Origin: Candidula unifasciata
Taxonomy: Eukaryota > Mollusca > Gastropoda > Stylommatophora > Geomitridae
Length of the DNA: 64,000 nt
Reading direction: 5' to 3'
NCBI GenBank assembly: GCA_905116865.2
Contig: CAJHNH020000719.1
Coordinates: forward strand, 1 to 64,000
In this document: piece after piece, positions 1 to 10,800 of the stretch
How positions within the stretch are numbered: position 1 is the stretch's first letter
Layout of the letters: every line of letters begins with the position of its first letter
Made by a program: the position numbers and the translations under genes
The notes under the pieces: model-generated
The model's input: the letters and a program-made list of their open reading frames with translations, nothing else
What the model was told of the DNA's origin: nothing
The model's database searches: none

Positions 1-175
1 CTTTTCAAAACATCTTCATTACTCTTTTTTATCTGTCTAGAGCATTCTTGTCATTCATCTATAAAACCACATTTTCGCTGCTTCCACATAATTTTTCACC
101 AGTCAGCCATTATTTACCTCCTTATGTCAGGATAAGATTTTGTATAACTCTTTCTAGTTGAGTTAAGTTAGGAAA
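1..175 (-). pseudogene. LINE-like fragment at window start
   Basis: The minus strand reads VEAAKMWFYR-type residues (CATTCATCTATAAAACCACA on plus). Related sequence lies at 11,150-11,360 and 44,280-44,520. In LINE ORF2 ends this motif precedes the W-GHV region. Assignment is by motif resemblance only. Confidence 0.45.
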
Positions 176-179
176 TGAC

Positions 180-540
180 ATCAGAGCGCTAGGGGCATTC
201 CCACACGCACTCCGTCCTCATCCTCAGCAGCCAGTGCAGAGCTCCAATACTAATGGTGCCAGTTGTAATCTGGTTGTATGTCTGTCTTGCCTTTCCTTTA
301 AGTGTAGTGTGCTGGCCAAACCCTCTGGTCACACCAATGGTTTTCTCTTTTACATATCCGGCTTATTTGTGTGCAGGCTGTTGGTTCCTCATCTCTCAGG
401 CAGATGAACTGTGACTTTGAACACCCATAATTAGTCGTCTTTTACCACATGATTGTTAAGGGCCAGGGTTTCTAAGCTTTTTCTTTTAATCTCACAAAAC
501 GGGGGCCATGGAACACACACAGCACATCACAGAAGTAAAA
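180..540. mobile_element. Fragments of two dispersed repeat families
   Basis: 180-325 resembles 44,140-44,260 and 49,370-49,560 (shared CAGTCCCCATCTTCAGCAGC-type and GGTGCCAGT-type words). 330-520 is the tail of family B (TTTACATATC..GGCTTATTTGTGTGCAGGCT, then TGGTTCCTCATCTCTCAGGC). Confidence 0.6.
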
Positions 541-744
541 CATGACACAACTTGAAGAAAGGGTTTATATTTTAATATTATAAAATATGTTTCAACATTT
601 GACAACATTACATACAGTCAAAGGCACAAATGCATCTCATATGTGAAACTGTACCACAATTTTTCAGCATTTTAAAAATCTGCAGCCAAGACTTTCTAAC
701 TGATGGGACACTGCAGCATAGAACTCAACAATAAGGACATTTCA

Positions 745-1105
745 GCCTATAACCCTAGCCTTTCTTTTGTAACACTGAAAGGACATTTCAGTCTTCAAAC
801 CTAACGCTGAAAGTACATTTAAGTCTTCAACCCTAACCTTTCTTTTCTAACATGAAAGGACACTTCAGTCTTCAAACCTAACCTTCTATTCCTAATGCTG
901 AAAGTACATTTAAGTCTTCAACCCTAACCTTTCTTTTCTAACACTGAAAAGACATTTCAGTCTTCAAACCTAACCTTCTATTCCTAACGCTGAAAGTACA
1001 TTTTAGTCTTCAACCCTAACCTTTCTTTTCTAACACTGAAAGGACATTTCAGTCATCAAACCTTACCTTCTATTCCTAACGCTGAAAGGAGATTTCAGCT
1101 CTAAC
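745..1105. repeat. ~46-bp tandem repeat, about 8 degenerate copies
   Basis: Unit of the form TAACGCTGAAAGTACATTTA then AGTCTTCAACCCTAACCTTTC. Each unit has one CCCTAACC, but this is not a telomere array because the motif occurs once per 46 bp. Confidence 0.85.
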
Positions 1106-2149
1106 TGGTTTCTCTATCAGTTCATGGCATTCTTCATATTCTTCTCAATAAGCCCATCTGTCCTGATTTTAGATCTCGCTTACCTCCTGTGTTCATGGTG
1201 CCAACATTTTTCATCCCTATTCTACAACTACACTGGTAGAAACCAGCCATCAGTGGAAACTGAATTTAGAACCTCTGTGTCGGTATGTGAGTACACGAAC
1301 AAATTACAATGGAACCTCAAGATACGAATCTAATCCATCCCATGACTGAGCTAATATGATTGAAAAAAGCAACCAATTGAAGGTTTTCTAAAAAAGGACA
1401 CGTTACGCCTGGATATCGCAACCTAGCTGAAAACCGCAACATACATTATTATCAAGGCAAATGCTGAAGAAGAAGACACCCATCTGGTAATCAACACAGA
1501 TGTTAAACAATAAAAGCAAAACAAATATAAACTGGTAAATAATCTCAAAATCAAGAGTATTTATAGTAATACAATTTATAATAGCAAACAAAAGAACATA
1601 AGCCATGGCAAACATTACTCACTCACTGAAGACACGTGACCCCCCCAGTAAGGAATAAAGCAAGTCTCTCACTGACCTAATGTGTCAAAAACGAGACTCC
1701 AGTGATTATGCTGTTTTGATAAATAAATGAAATGTTTACGTATTATGCTATGGGTAACAAGAACAGATTGAGGCTAATCGTGACGTTGACCTTTCATTCA
1801 TAGCTTCTTAGACTCTTCTGGGTCACAGGGGTGTGCAAGTCTATTCCGAGGGACATCTGTAAGTGTCGAGCAAACTGTGAATCGACATATGGAAAGGTTG
1901 CCTGGCTGGCTGCGACAATTTACCCCCGTCCTCTTCACCTGCAACATCGCCGGTGGTGTCCCCGAAATAATCTAGAATTAGCTCACACCCCTTTATCCCA
2001 GAGCAGTCCAATGATTTATGAATGAAACGGCGCGCAGTGCGTAACCTAATTTAAACCTCCAGTTACCGTAAACAGCACCCAAAAGGAATTCGAAACAACA
2101 GAAAAGAAATGTCTACGGTGAATCTTAAATGTAACTAGACGAGACAGGA

Positions 2150-2440
2150 TCAGAAATGACGATATCAGGAAAGACTGGGACGGAACCAGCACTCAGCTAC
2201 TCCAAGAGACAACAGATCAAATGGTTTGGTCATGTGTCTAGACTACCACCAGAAAGTGCACCACACAAAGCCCTGTCACTCAGACATAATGGAAGCAGAG
2301 CCAGAGGTCAACCACGCAAGCGATGGATAGATGGAATAGCCTAGGCCGTAAATACCCAAATCAACAATGCACAAACCAAGGCACACATCTGATGCCGCTT
2401 CAAAACCTGAGGCTGAAAGGTAAACAGGACTAGAAGAGAA
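2150..2440 (+). pseudogene. LINE C-terminal fragment
   Basis: The plus-strand frame at 2,156-2,344 reads RQQIKWFGHVSRLPPESAP then RARGQPRKRWIDGIA, the common LINE ORF2 C-terminus pattern (W-GHV-R-P, GRPR-RW-D-I). Truncated at both ends. It belongs to the same family as 18,040-18,600. Confidence 0.75.
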
Positions 2441-2499
2441 GAAGAACCACCAAAAAAAGTGTTGAGGTTTTCTTTGTTTATCTAAATGATATCAAAGGA

Positions 2500-2800
2500 C
2501 CCTTTTCCAAGCCTTCAGGTGTATAGGGCTAGACCTATATTTTGGAGACCAATCTGCACTTGGTGGGTGATGTGGTCAACATAACGCCAGTTACCTTTAC
2601 TTTCCAGGACTAGGCCTGGTACCCACTAAAAGCTGGGTCGACCTGGGCGCCAAGGTCATTTTTGGAAAAAATCCGGTTCGGTCAGGACCCGAACCCATGA
2701 GCTTCCGATCTGCAGGGGAGCAACTAGCCACTACACCAAATGATATCAAGGAATCCATAAATTTGTCAGGGGGTTCACAGACCAACAACCGTGAAACAGT
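2500..2800 (-). mobile_element. tRNA-derived SINE, family A
   Basis: Same order as the copy at 12,165: the tail TAGGGCTAGACCTATATTTT (2,526), GGTGATGTGGTCAACAT, GGTACCCACTAAAAGCTGGG, then a B-box-like stretch and an ACTACACCA head in reverse orientation. Confidence 0.72.
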
Positions 2801-3954
2801 GATCTAGGCCAGTGATTCCCCAACTGTGCCCCACATGCCCCGGGAAGCCACGACCTCTTCACAGGGGCGACGCGAAATATTGTAAAAGCTTCATAATTAA
2901 TTTAACCAAGACACGAATAGTCATACTTTTACTTAGGTTAGGGCGTCGTGGACACATTTTAAATGAAGAAAAGCGCCGCGACCAAGACAAGTTTGGGAAA
3001 CACTGGTCTATGCAATTTAAACAATACTGAACAGACAATCAGCATATAACCCAAACTATACTTGGTTGAACATCAGAAAAACAGAATCCATGATTCTGAA
3101 TTACGTCTGTAACAGACCACAGACATCAAAAGATTGAGCTAGAGTCTTGTGTGCCATGTATCACTCCCCTACCTCATACACCGACACACTTAATTTGTTC
3201 TGATGACATACATACAGGCAGGTAATCACAGATGCAGTATAAGCATGAATAAATCAGTATTTAATTGCAAAACATCTGCAGGACGGCACGTATTTAAAAA
3301 CAAACAAACATTTCAAAATTTAGCAGTCCTGTAATACGTGAACTGGATACTAAAGTGTGATCATTCAAAAATGTTAGCAATGAACATCGCCAAAACATAT
3401 AATATTAGCTTCAAACATAAATATGCCCTGGAACAAATACATTTTTTTTCATATGAACAGTTTTTAGCAGATATCAGATGTCGCTTGCCTTTATTCATCT
3501 TTGTGATAGCATTCTCTTTCCAGTTGGTGACTTCTAGTGTTTTGCGGGTTTCCCTGAAAACTATATCTCCGCTGTCTTCTTGGTCTGCCTCATGGTCTAC
3601 ATCCTTTCATTTCTTTTATGGATGCAGTTTTTGTCTCTGTTGAAACTGTTTTTAAAATCACTTTAAAAAAAAATAATTTCTTGATTTGTTTCCTTCATCC
3701 CAGGAGACATTTGAATTTTCAAGTTTTGAAATCAATGATGGACATCATAAATGTCCATGTAAAACATATAATACTATAAAATATTTTACAAATATTTTTT
3801 TCTAAAATACAGGTTGTAAAAATAAGAATATTGTTGGTACAATTACTTAGCAAACAATTAAAGTGTAATAATTATACAAGAGGAATGTATGCAGATTAAA
3901 CCAGTGATCAAAGCAAAGTTTTGATTAGTTACATTTTTGCAATCTCAATGATGA

Positions 3955-4200
3955 TTCATGGACAAACTGACCAGTGTTAAAATGGCAAATTTAGCCATAT
4001 AACAAAAATTATGGTACAAACTGGCCAGTGTTAAAATGGTAAATTCTGCCATAAAACAAAGATAATAGTACAAACTGGCGAATCTTAAAACAGTAAATTC
4101 AGCCATAAAACATAGATAGTGGTACAAACTGGCTAGTGTTAAAACTATATTCAGCCATAATACAAAGATAATAGCACAAATTGGCCAGTATAAAACTAGT
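3955..4200. repeat. ~54-bp tandem repeat, about 4-5 copies
   Basis: Units carry ACAAACTGGCCAGTGTTAAA then ATGGTAAATTCAGCCATAAA and ACAAAGATAATAGT, diverged by substitutions and one deletion. Confidence 0.85.
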
Positions 4201-4829
4201 CATCTCAATCAACAAAACTGCCACTTGTCAGCAACACATTGGCCCAAACAAATGATTTTCTAACCACATAACCGTGAGCAGTAACCTGAGAAACATGACC
4301 AGGTATCGGACACAATTACATAATATCTTCTGTTAACTTGTTTTATTCATTTTGGCAGAGTAGGAATGAAATGGTTGTCTTGAAGACTGTCTTGGCATAC
4401 TTGATGTGGTAGCTTTCCCTTGCTTTCCACATCCACATTGAAGTGGTTAAAGTGGGATTTGATCGTATTGACGTTTTGCAAAGGACCAACTACAAGATGA
4501 TAATGATGAATCAAACTAGATTTTTACAATCTATGGAAAACAAGAAAAAGTGGAAAACAGGAGGCAGTGGAAAACAGGAGGTAATGCACAGGTAGATCAA
4601 GAGGCAGAGAGGACTGCTGATGGCATGGTGGAATAATCTTCAGTGGAACTGATTCAAAAATACTAGACTGCGATCTGTAGACACATGAGCACCTTGGCTG
4701 CCTGGCTGGGCACATGATGATGATGATGACGACCTTGACCGGGAAACAGACTGGTCAAGGTCTGTCTGCATCTCTCTGTGGTTACTTAAGAAACAGATTC
4801 CCAACCACGAGACTGGCCAACACAGTAAG

Positions 4830-5020
4830 TGATAGACTTCTTTGGAAGTCAAAATGCATCAGCCTCAGAGGCAAAAAACCAACAGTCTGCACACAAACAA
4901 GCCCAATCTGTAAAACAGATGTGCATGCAACATACCAAGTCCTGGAATGAGATAAAAAGTCCAGAAGTGGACGAGCAACCAAAACTTTTTGCTGAAGTTT
5001 ACAGCCAGTGGACATGAAAA
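4830..5020 (-). mobile_element. Dispersed repeat family B (reverse copy)
   Basis: On the minus strand it reads CTGGCTGTAAACTTCAGCAA, then CCACTTCTGGAC, TTTTACAGATTGGGC and the GTTGGTTTTTTGCC-type words of family B. Family B copies occur at about 330-520, 13,360-13,520, 29,320-29,610, 33,160-33,300, 34,200-34,385, 34,640-34,830, 37,940-38,110, 46,990-47,460 and 48,630-48,940, making it the commonest repeat here. Confidence 0.75.
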
Positions 5021-5814
5021 AGAAATGAAGCCCCTATTTTAGCAAGCAACATCACTAACCACCAAACACATGCAGATTCCCAAATTAGTGTGTGAGTGTA
5101 TTATCAAACCATTTTAAAATTACTTTTCATTATTTTTAATTCATAACATAGTACATGACAGATACAGATAAATATAATCAGTAAATGCATCCTTTGGAAA
5201 AATAATTATAAAACATGTAAAAGGCACACATATATACATGTATGTATTGTGTTCTAGTTTTGTGAGTTTTTTTATTTTTTTCTGGTGCAATTTTGAAAAT
5301 AAAGGATGAGGTACATGTGAAACATAAAATGGGATGGATTCAAGAGAGGTGAAGAAACAGCAGTTATAAAAGAAAGAAGATGGCAAAAATCCTGAGAAGA
5401 AATAAGCAGAGAATCAACCAACAGACACTGAAAAAGGAATTAAGAAAGCTAGGACATTCCCCCTCCCCCCACAAAAACAAATACCCTACAACAAAGTTTA
5501 ATGAGAGATGCCAAAAGGCCAGACTGGATTCCATCTATGACATCAAAGGGATATAGCGGAATGGAGGAACAGACTGCAAGCCCTATGTGACATGTTAAGG
5601 CACAAAAGGACAACGATAATGATGATGATAAGCAAGGGGCAAACAGTATTCCTTGGTCAGGTATTAAGAAGAAAGACAATGAAGAAAACAGTAAAACCTA
5701 AAGAGATCAGTGTCAAAGAGAAGGTTTGAAGAGGTTTTGAACAACAGATCAACATCATGGCACATGGGAAGTAACCTATAAGTGCTCCGTTCTTCTTCTA
5801 ACTCAAGGCTGAGT

Positions 5815-6115
5815 CTAAAGAAGCTCAGCATGGTGCACAGGCTCTGTAGCACCGGCGAAGATCCAGAAATATTTTGGGTGGATTTTTAACTCTAAACTTT
5901 TGCCCGGGCAACACCATGAGTCTTCTCTTTTCTATTTCCAACTGCCAAGGGATTGTTTACGCATGCAACAATGCACACGGGCATGTGATCTCACTACCCA
6001 AAGACCAGGGGGATTTACTGGAAGTTTATGTGAAAAAATCTCAGCCCTTACCAGGGATTGAACCCGGAACCTTTAGCACTCAAGGCGGACATCAAGTCTT
6101 AAAGCCATGCAGCCC
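5815..6115 (-). mobile_element. tRNA-derived SINE, family C
   Basis: Reading the minus strand from 6,115: GGCTTTAAGACTTGATG (A-box-like), then GGTTCCGGGTTCAATCCC (a good B box), then a body ending at GCTCTGTAGCACCGGCGAAG. Other copies are at 47,760-48,055 and 50,930-51,275 (opposite orientation). Confidence 0.75.
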
Positions 6116-6174
6116 CCCCCCCCCTCCCCCCCCAAGAGAAGGAGCAATGGAAATGATGCCAGATTTTCAATGGT

Positions 6175-6425
6175 CTCCGTGGCAACGTGGTCAAGTCATT
6201 TGCCTTGCACTTAGGTCATGGGTTTGTTCCACAGCAGCGCTCTTCAGTTCAAGAGTGCAATCTTTACGGAGATCGCTGGAGATCATCGCTGGAGCTAGGG
6301 AGTTCATGCTCTGCGCGATGCACTTGGCAGATGGTTAGCTGTTCTGCAGACAGAAATCGAGCCATGTGGGATATAACCCGGTGCAATGAAGTCGATCTTC
6401 TTGAGGTTCATCTTTAACCTTTTTT
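6175..6425 (+). mobile_element. SINE-like repeat, family E
   Basis: CGTGGCAACGTGGTCAAGTC followed 30-40 bp later by GGTCATGGGTTTGTTCCAC looks like a degenerate tRNA promoter head. Related copies are at 42,340-42,570 (reverse) and 59,605-59,880 (forward; GTCGCGGGTTCGTTTCAC). Confidence 0.6.
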
Positions 6426-6515
6426 ATGCAAGATTATCTAAGATTGTGACATGGAGGCAGATCACCAAAAGAATATGATCCAGACCAATCAGGACAGAGA
6501 ACTGTGCAGGAGCAA

Positions 6516-6661
6516 TAACTCTTTCAGTCCCGAAAAAATGCATCATACATTCACAGGTTCCTACCCAGAAGCCCACTTGAATGCAAGATGTGCTGATTTA
6601 ACCTCTGTCTTTATTATCCCTTGGACCTCTGATGCTGAACCCCCTAGGATTCAAAGAGTTG
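6516..6661. mobile_element. MITE with AACTCTTTsAGTCCC inverted ends
   Basis: Ends AACTCTTTCAGTCCCG and, inverted, GGATTCAAAGAGTT. The interior (CACAGGTTCCTACCCAGAAG, CTGATGCTGAACCCCCT) matches a second copy at 54,035-54,176. Confidence 0.65.
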
Positions 6662-7227
6662 ACATTTTGGTATTGAGTCATTGGTTACTCTTCATCTAGC
6701 ATCAATTTCTTTGTATCCTATCCCATTCTTTGGCTATGTTAACCCATAAAAGGCTAAAAAAAAATGAAGAGGATGTATAGATATCCTTTGTATATAGGCA
6801 TCTGGATCCTTACTGGTGCTGCAGATTTGGTGCGCTGTGTTGAGTCTCCATATCTATTTTTTTGGGGGGCAGTGAAAGTGATCCTTAACCAAATCCAACC
6901 CTAAATTACTTGGGGGAGGAGGGGGGGGGGGGGGGGGGGGCCAGACTCACAATTCTCTCCTCTTAACAAACATTTTATAATTCATTCCCATTTAAACATT
7001 CTAAGAACCATCTCTAATCAAGATTCTAAACATTAAACATAACCTTCATTTAAAAAAAAAAACTATGCAAAATTCAAAAATCTACCCACAACTAAAATTA
7101 TTAAAAAAAAAAAAAAATACTCATCCAACATCGTAAACACATTCTCTAATCAAGATCCTAAATCACAAACCCAACCTATATTTAAAAAGAAAACTATGCA
7201 ACATTAAAAAAATCCACCCCTAACTAA

Positions 7228-7259
<32 letters not shown>

Positions 7260-7603
7260 AAAAAAAAACACTCAACATTCTACAAAAATCATCATCCTAA
7301 AATTCTAAAAAATATTCTAAAAAACTAAACCTGAATCAATATTCTAAAAACAAAAACCACCACCATCCCACATTCTAAAAACCATTCTCAACCAGTATTC
7401 TAAAAATCACATTTTATTATTAACAGAAACAAACAAGATCACTAATGCTCAACCAAATCCTGAATTGACTGTCTAAACAGGCGTTTACTACTGCATACAA
7501 ATTCTCGTTTGACAAATCGGGCAATCTGTTACAAGATGTGCCTAACTGTCATTGATTATAATTAAATATTAAAAAAATGATTGGTAACAAATTTGGTGTG
7601 ATT

Positions 7604-7767
7604 TTTATTTGTTGACCTATTTGGCGGAACAGCAAACAAGTAGATACGCCAGGAAGTTAACAAATATATAAATAATTAATAAAAGACAAGACTCTTGTGG
7701 AAGTCGCCAGTTGGTACAAAAATTCAGTCTCATACTATCTTTCATTCTAGAAGAATGGACAAGCTGT
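7604..7767 (-). terminator. Amph 3' UTR with poly(A) signal AATAAA
   Basis: The minus strand carries AATAAA at 7604-7609, about 160 nt after the stop codon, with a T-rich stretch beyond it. This is the first canonical signal after the stop. The cleavage position is inferred. Confidence 0.55.
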
Positions 7768-7866
7768 TCATCTAGCTTGCTGATTTGGTAGCACCTGGGT
7801 AAAGTTCTCTGGAAACACACCCCGGACGCCATCTGATGCTTTGATGCCCATCTGCCAGCCTTCATC
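7768..7866 (-). CDS. Amph: Amph last coding exon: second half of SH3 domain and stop
   Basis: Phase 0 in. The acceptor is CCCCTCCCCAG/GAT. It encodes [20 protein letters not shown], then [12 protein letters not shown] and TGA at 7768-7770. The SH3 binding-groove residues are present: Trp of DEGW, Pro of VFPENF and the final Phe/Val strand. Compared with vertebrate BIN1 the loop between GIKASD and RGVFPEN is about ten residues shorter. Confidence 0.96.
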   Translation of the reverse strand, partial: DEGWQMGIKASDGVRGVFPENFTQVLPNQQAR

Positions 7867-10800
7867 CTGGGGAGGGGAAACATATCTGGCACAATTATCA
7901 TCTAAGTCTCCAGTAGAAAAGTTGGCAGATGGATAGATGGACGGACAGATGAACGGACAGACTGATAGATGAACGGACAGACTGATAGACAGAACAAACT
8001 TTATTTAAAAAAAGTCATAAACTGGAGACATTGAACCATCTTACAATCAGCCCTCTCTAACACTCACTTTTTACAGGGCAGTTGAATTTTATATATCAAG
8101 CATATTGTGTTCACATATATACAGCAAGAGACAGAAGGGTAGATACACCGATAGAATGTGACAAGCAGTATGTGTTAGGCAGGCAGCCACATAGATAGAC
8201 AAGTAGGTAGGTAGGCAGACAGACAAGTATGTAGGTAAGTAGAGAAATAGAGAGAGAGAGAGAGAACATAATTTTATTTTTCCAGGGTCACAAATTAGGC
8301 ATTCAGGCCTGTCTTACTTTTGACCCTTCCAGATATTAATCTTTCACAAATATACATACCTACGTATAACATATGCATATATCACACACACATAATCACA
8401 CTTACACACTCATTCATATCCCTACATACTCTCATACATATATACCCACATACACACACCCTCAAGCATACACACTTGATCATAAAGAGAGAAAGAAAAA
8501 TACAAGCATCAGTATCTATCATTATAGAGAGAGAGATCCACCTATGGCATAAATAACACTGTAACAACCGACTCACCTGCACACACACAACTCCCCAGAA
8601 ACAACACTGTAAAAACTGGTTCACCTGCACACACACACACAACTCCCCACCTATGGCGGAAATAACACTGTAACAACCGACTCACCTGCACACACACACA
8701 ACTCCCCACCAATAGCAGAAATAACACTGTAACAACTGACTCACCTGCACACACACACAACTCCCCACCTATGGCAGAAAAAACACTGTAAAAGCTGGTT
8801 CACCTGCACACACACAACTCCCCACCTATGGCAGAAATAACACTGTAACAACTGACTCACCTGCGCACACACACACAGCTTCCCACCTATGGCAGAAATA
8901 ACACTTTAACAACCAACCCACCTGCACACAAACACACCTATGGCAGAAATAACACTGTAACAAACCGACTCACCTGCACACAAACAGACCTATGACAGAA
9001 ATAACACTGTAACAACCGACTCACCTGCACACACACAACTCCCCATTTAGGGCAGAAATAACACTTAACAACTGACCCAACTGCACACATCTATGGCAGA
9101 AATAATACTGTAACAACCGACTCACCTGCACACAAACAACTCCCCACCTATGGCAGAAATAACACTGTAACAATCAACTCACCTGCACACAAACCCACCT
9201 CCCCACCTCTGGCAGAAATACCACTGTTACAACCGACTCACCTGCACACACAACTCCCCACCTATGACAGAAATAACACTGTAACAGCCGACTCATCTGC
9301 ACACAAACCCACCTCCTCACCTCTGGCAGAAATACCACTGTAACAGCCGACTCACCGGCACACACACAACTCCCCACCTAAGGCAGAAATGCTACTGTAA
9401 CAGCCGACTCACCTGCACACAAACAACTCCCCACCTAAGGCAGAAATACCACTGTAACAGCCGACTCACCTGCACACACACAACTCCCCACCTAAGGCAG
9501 AAATACCACTGTAACAGCCGACTCACCGGCACACACACAACTCCCCACCTATGGCAGAAATACCACTGTAACAGCCGACTCACCTGCACACAAAACCCAC
9601 CTCTGGCAGAAATACAACTGTAAAAGCTGACTCACCTGCACACACACAACTCCCCACCCATGACAGAAATAACACTGTAACAACTGATTTACCTGCACAC
9701 AAACACACCTTCCCACCCATGACAGAAATACCACTGTAACAGCTGACTCATCTGCACACAAACACACATCCCTACCCATGACAGAAATACCACTATAAAA
9801 GCTGACTCACCTGCACGCACACAACTCCCCACCTTTGGCAGAAATAACACTGTAACAACCGACTCACCTGCACACAAAACCCACCTCTGGCAGAAATACC
9901 ACTGTGAAAGCTGACTCACCTGCACACACACAACTCCCCACCCATGACAGAAATAACACTGTAACAGCCGACTCATCTGCACACAAACCCACCTCCCCAC
10001 CTCTGGCAAAAATACCAATGTAACAGCCGACTCACCTGCACACACACAACTCCCCACCTATGGCAGAAATACCACTGTAACAGCCGACTCACCTGCACAC
10101 AAAACCCACCTCTGGCAAAAATACCACTGTAACAGCTGACTCACCTGCACACAAAACCCAGCTCTGGCAGAAATACCACTGTAACAGTCGACTCACCTGT
10201 ACACAAACACACATCCCCACCCATGACAGAAAAAACACTGTAACAACCGATTCACCTGCACACAAACACACCTCCCCACCCATGACAGAAAAAAACACTG
10301 TAACAACCGACTCACCTGCTCACACACAACTCCTCACCTATGACAGAAATAACACTGTAACAACCGACTCACCTGCTCACACACAACTCCCCACCTATGA
10401 CAGAAATAACACTGTAACAACCGACTCACCTGCTCCTCAGGGTTATCAAACTCTATCACGTAGATCATCTCCCCAGCTTCAAAGCTCAGCTCGTCCTCAT
10501 CTTCATTGTTGTACCTGTGTACAGCTTGCACCTGGAACACACACAGCTGACTTCTGACTACCTGTCTTTTCTTCTGCTCCTTACCACCCTCATAATGAAA
10601 CATGTCAACACATACCATGCCAAGAGGACTCTTTTTATTTTTGTTTTTGTCCAGAGCCTTCTGTCTTATGTACTTTCAATCAATTCTGACACAGATGATC
10701 TTTCATACTTTGTAGTGCTGGTAGTCATGTATACCCACAACTATCAGTCTTGTGTACTTTCAATCAATTCAGACACAGAAGATCTTCCATACCTTGTATC

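Larger units (their letters stand above)
1106..7603. other. Repeat-rich DNA downstream of Amph, no gene supported
   Basis: Holds a LINE end (2,150-2,440), family A SINE (2,500-2,800), a ~54-bp tandem repeat (3,955-4,200), family B copy (4,830-5,020), family C SINE (5,815-6,115), family E (6,175-6,425), a MITE (6,516-6,661), poly-G (about 6,912-6,941) and poly-C (about 7,227-7,259) tracts, and A-rich sequence with repeated CATTCTAAAAA words (7,000-7,430). Open frames are short and non-conserved. Confidence 0.7.

Noticed and set aside
745..1105. CCCTAACC motifs suggesting an interstitial telomere
   Set aside because: The motif appears once per ~46-bp unit rather than as contiguous hexamers.
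8382..10298. Could the 57-bp array or the others be CRISPR arrays?
   Set aside because: There are no unique spacers of constant length between the repeats and the setting is a spliced eukaryotic intron.
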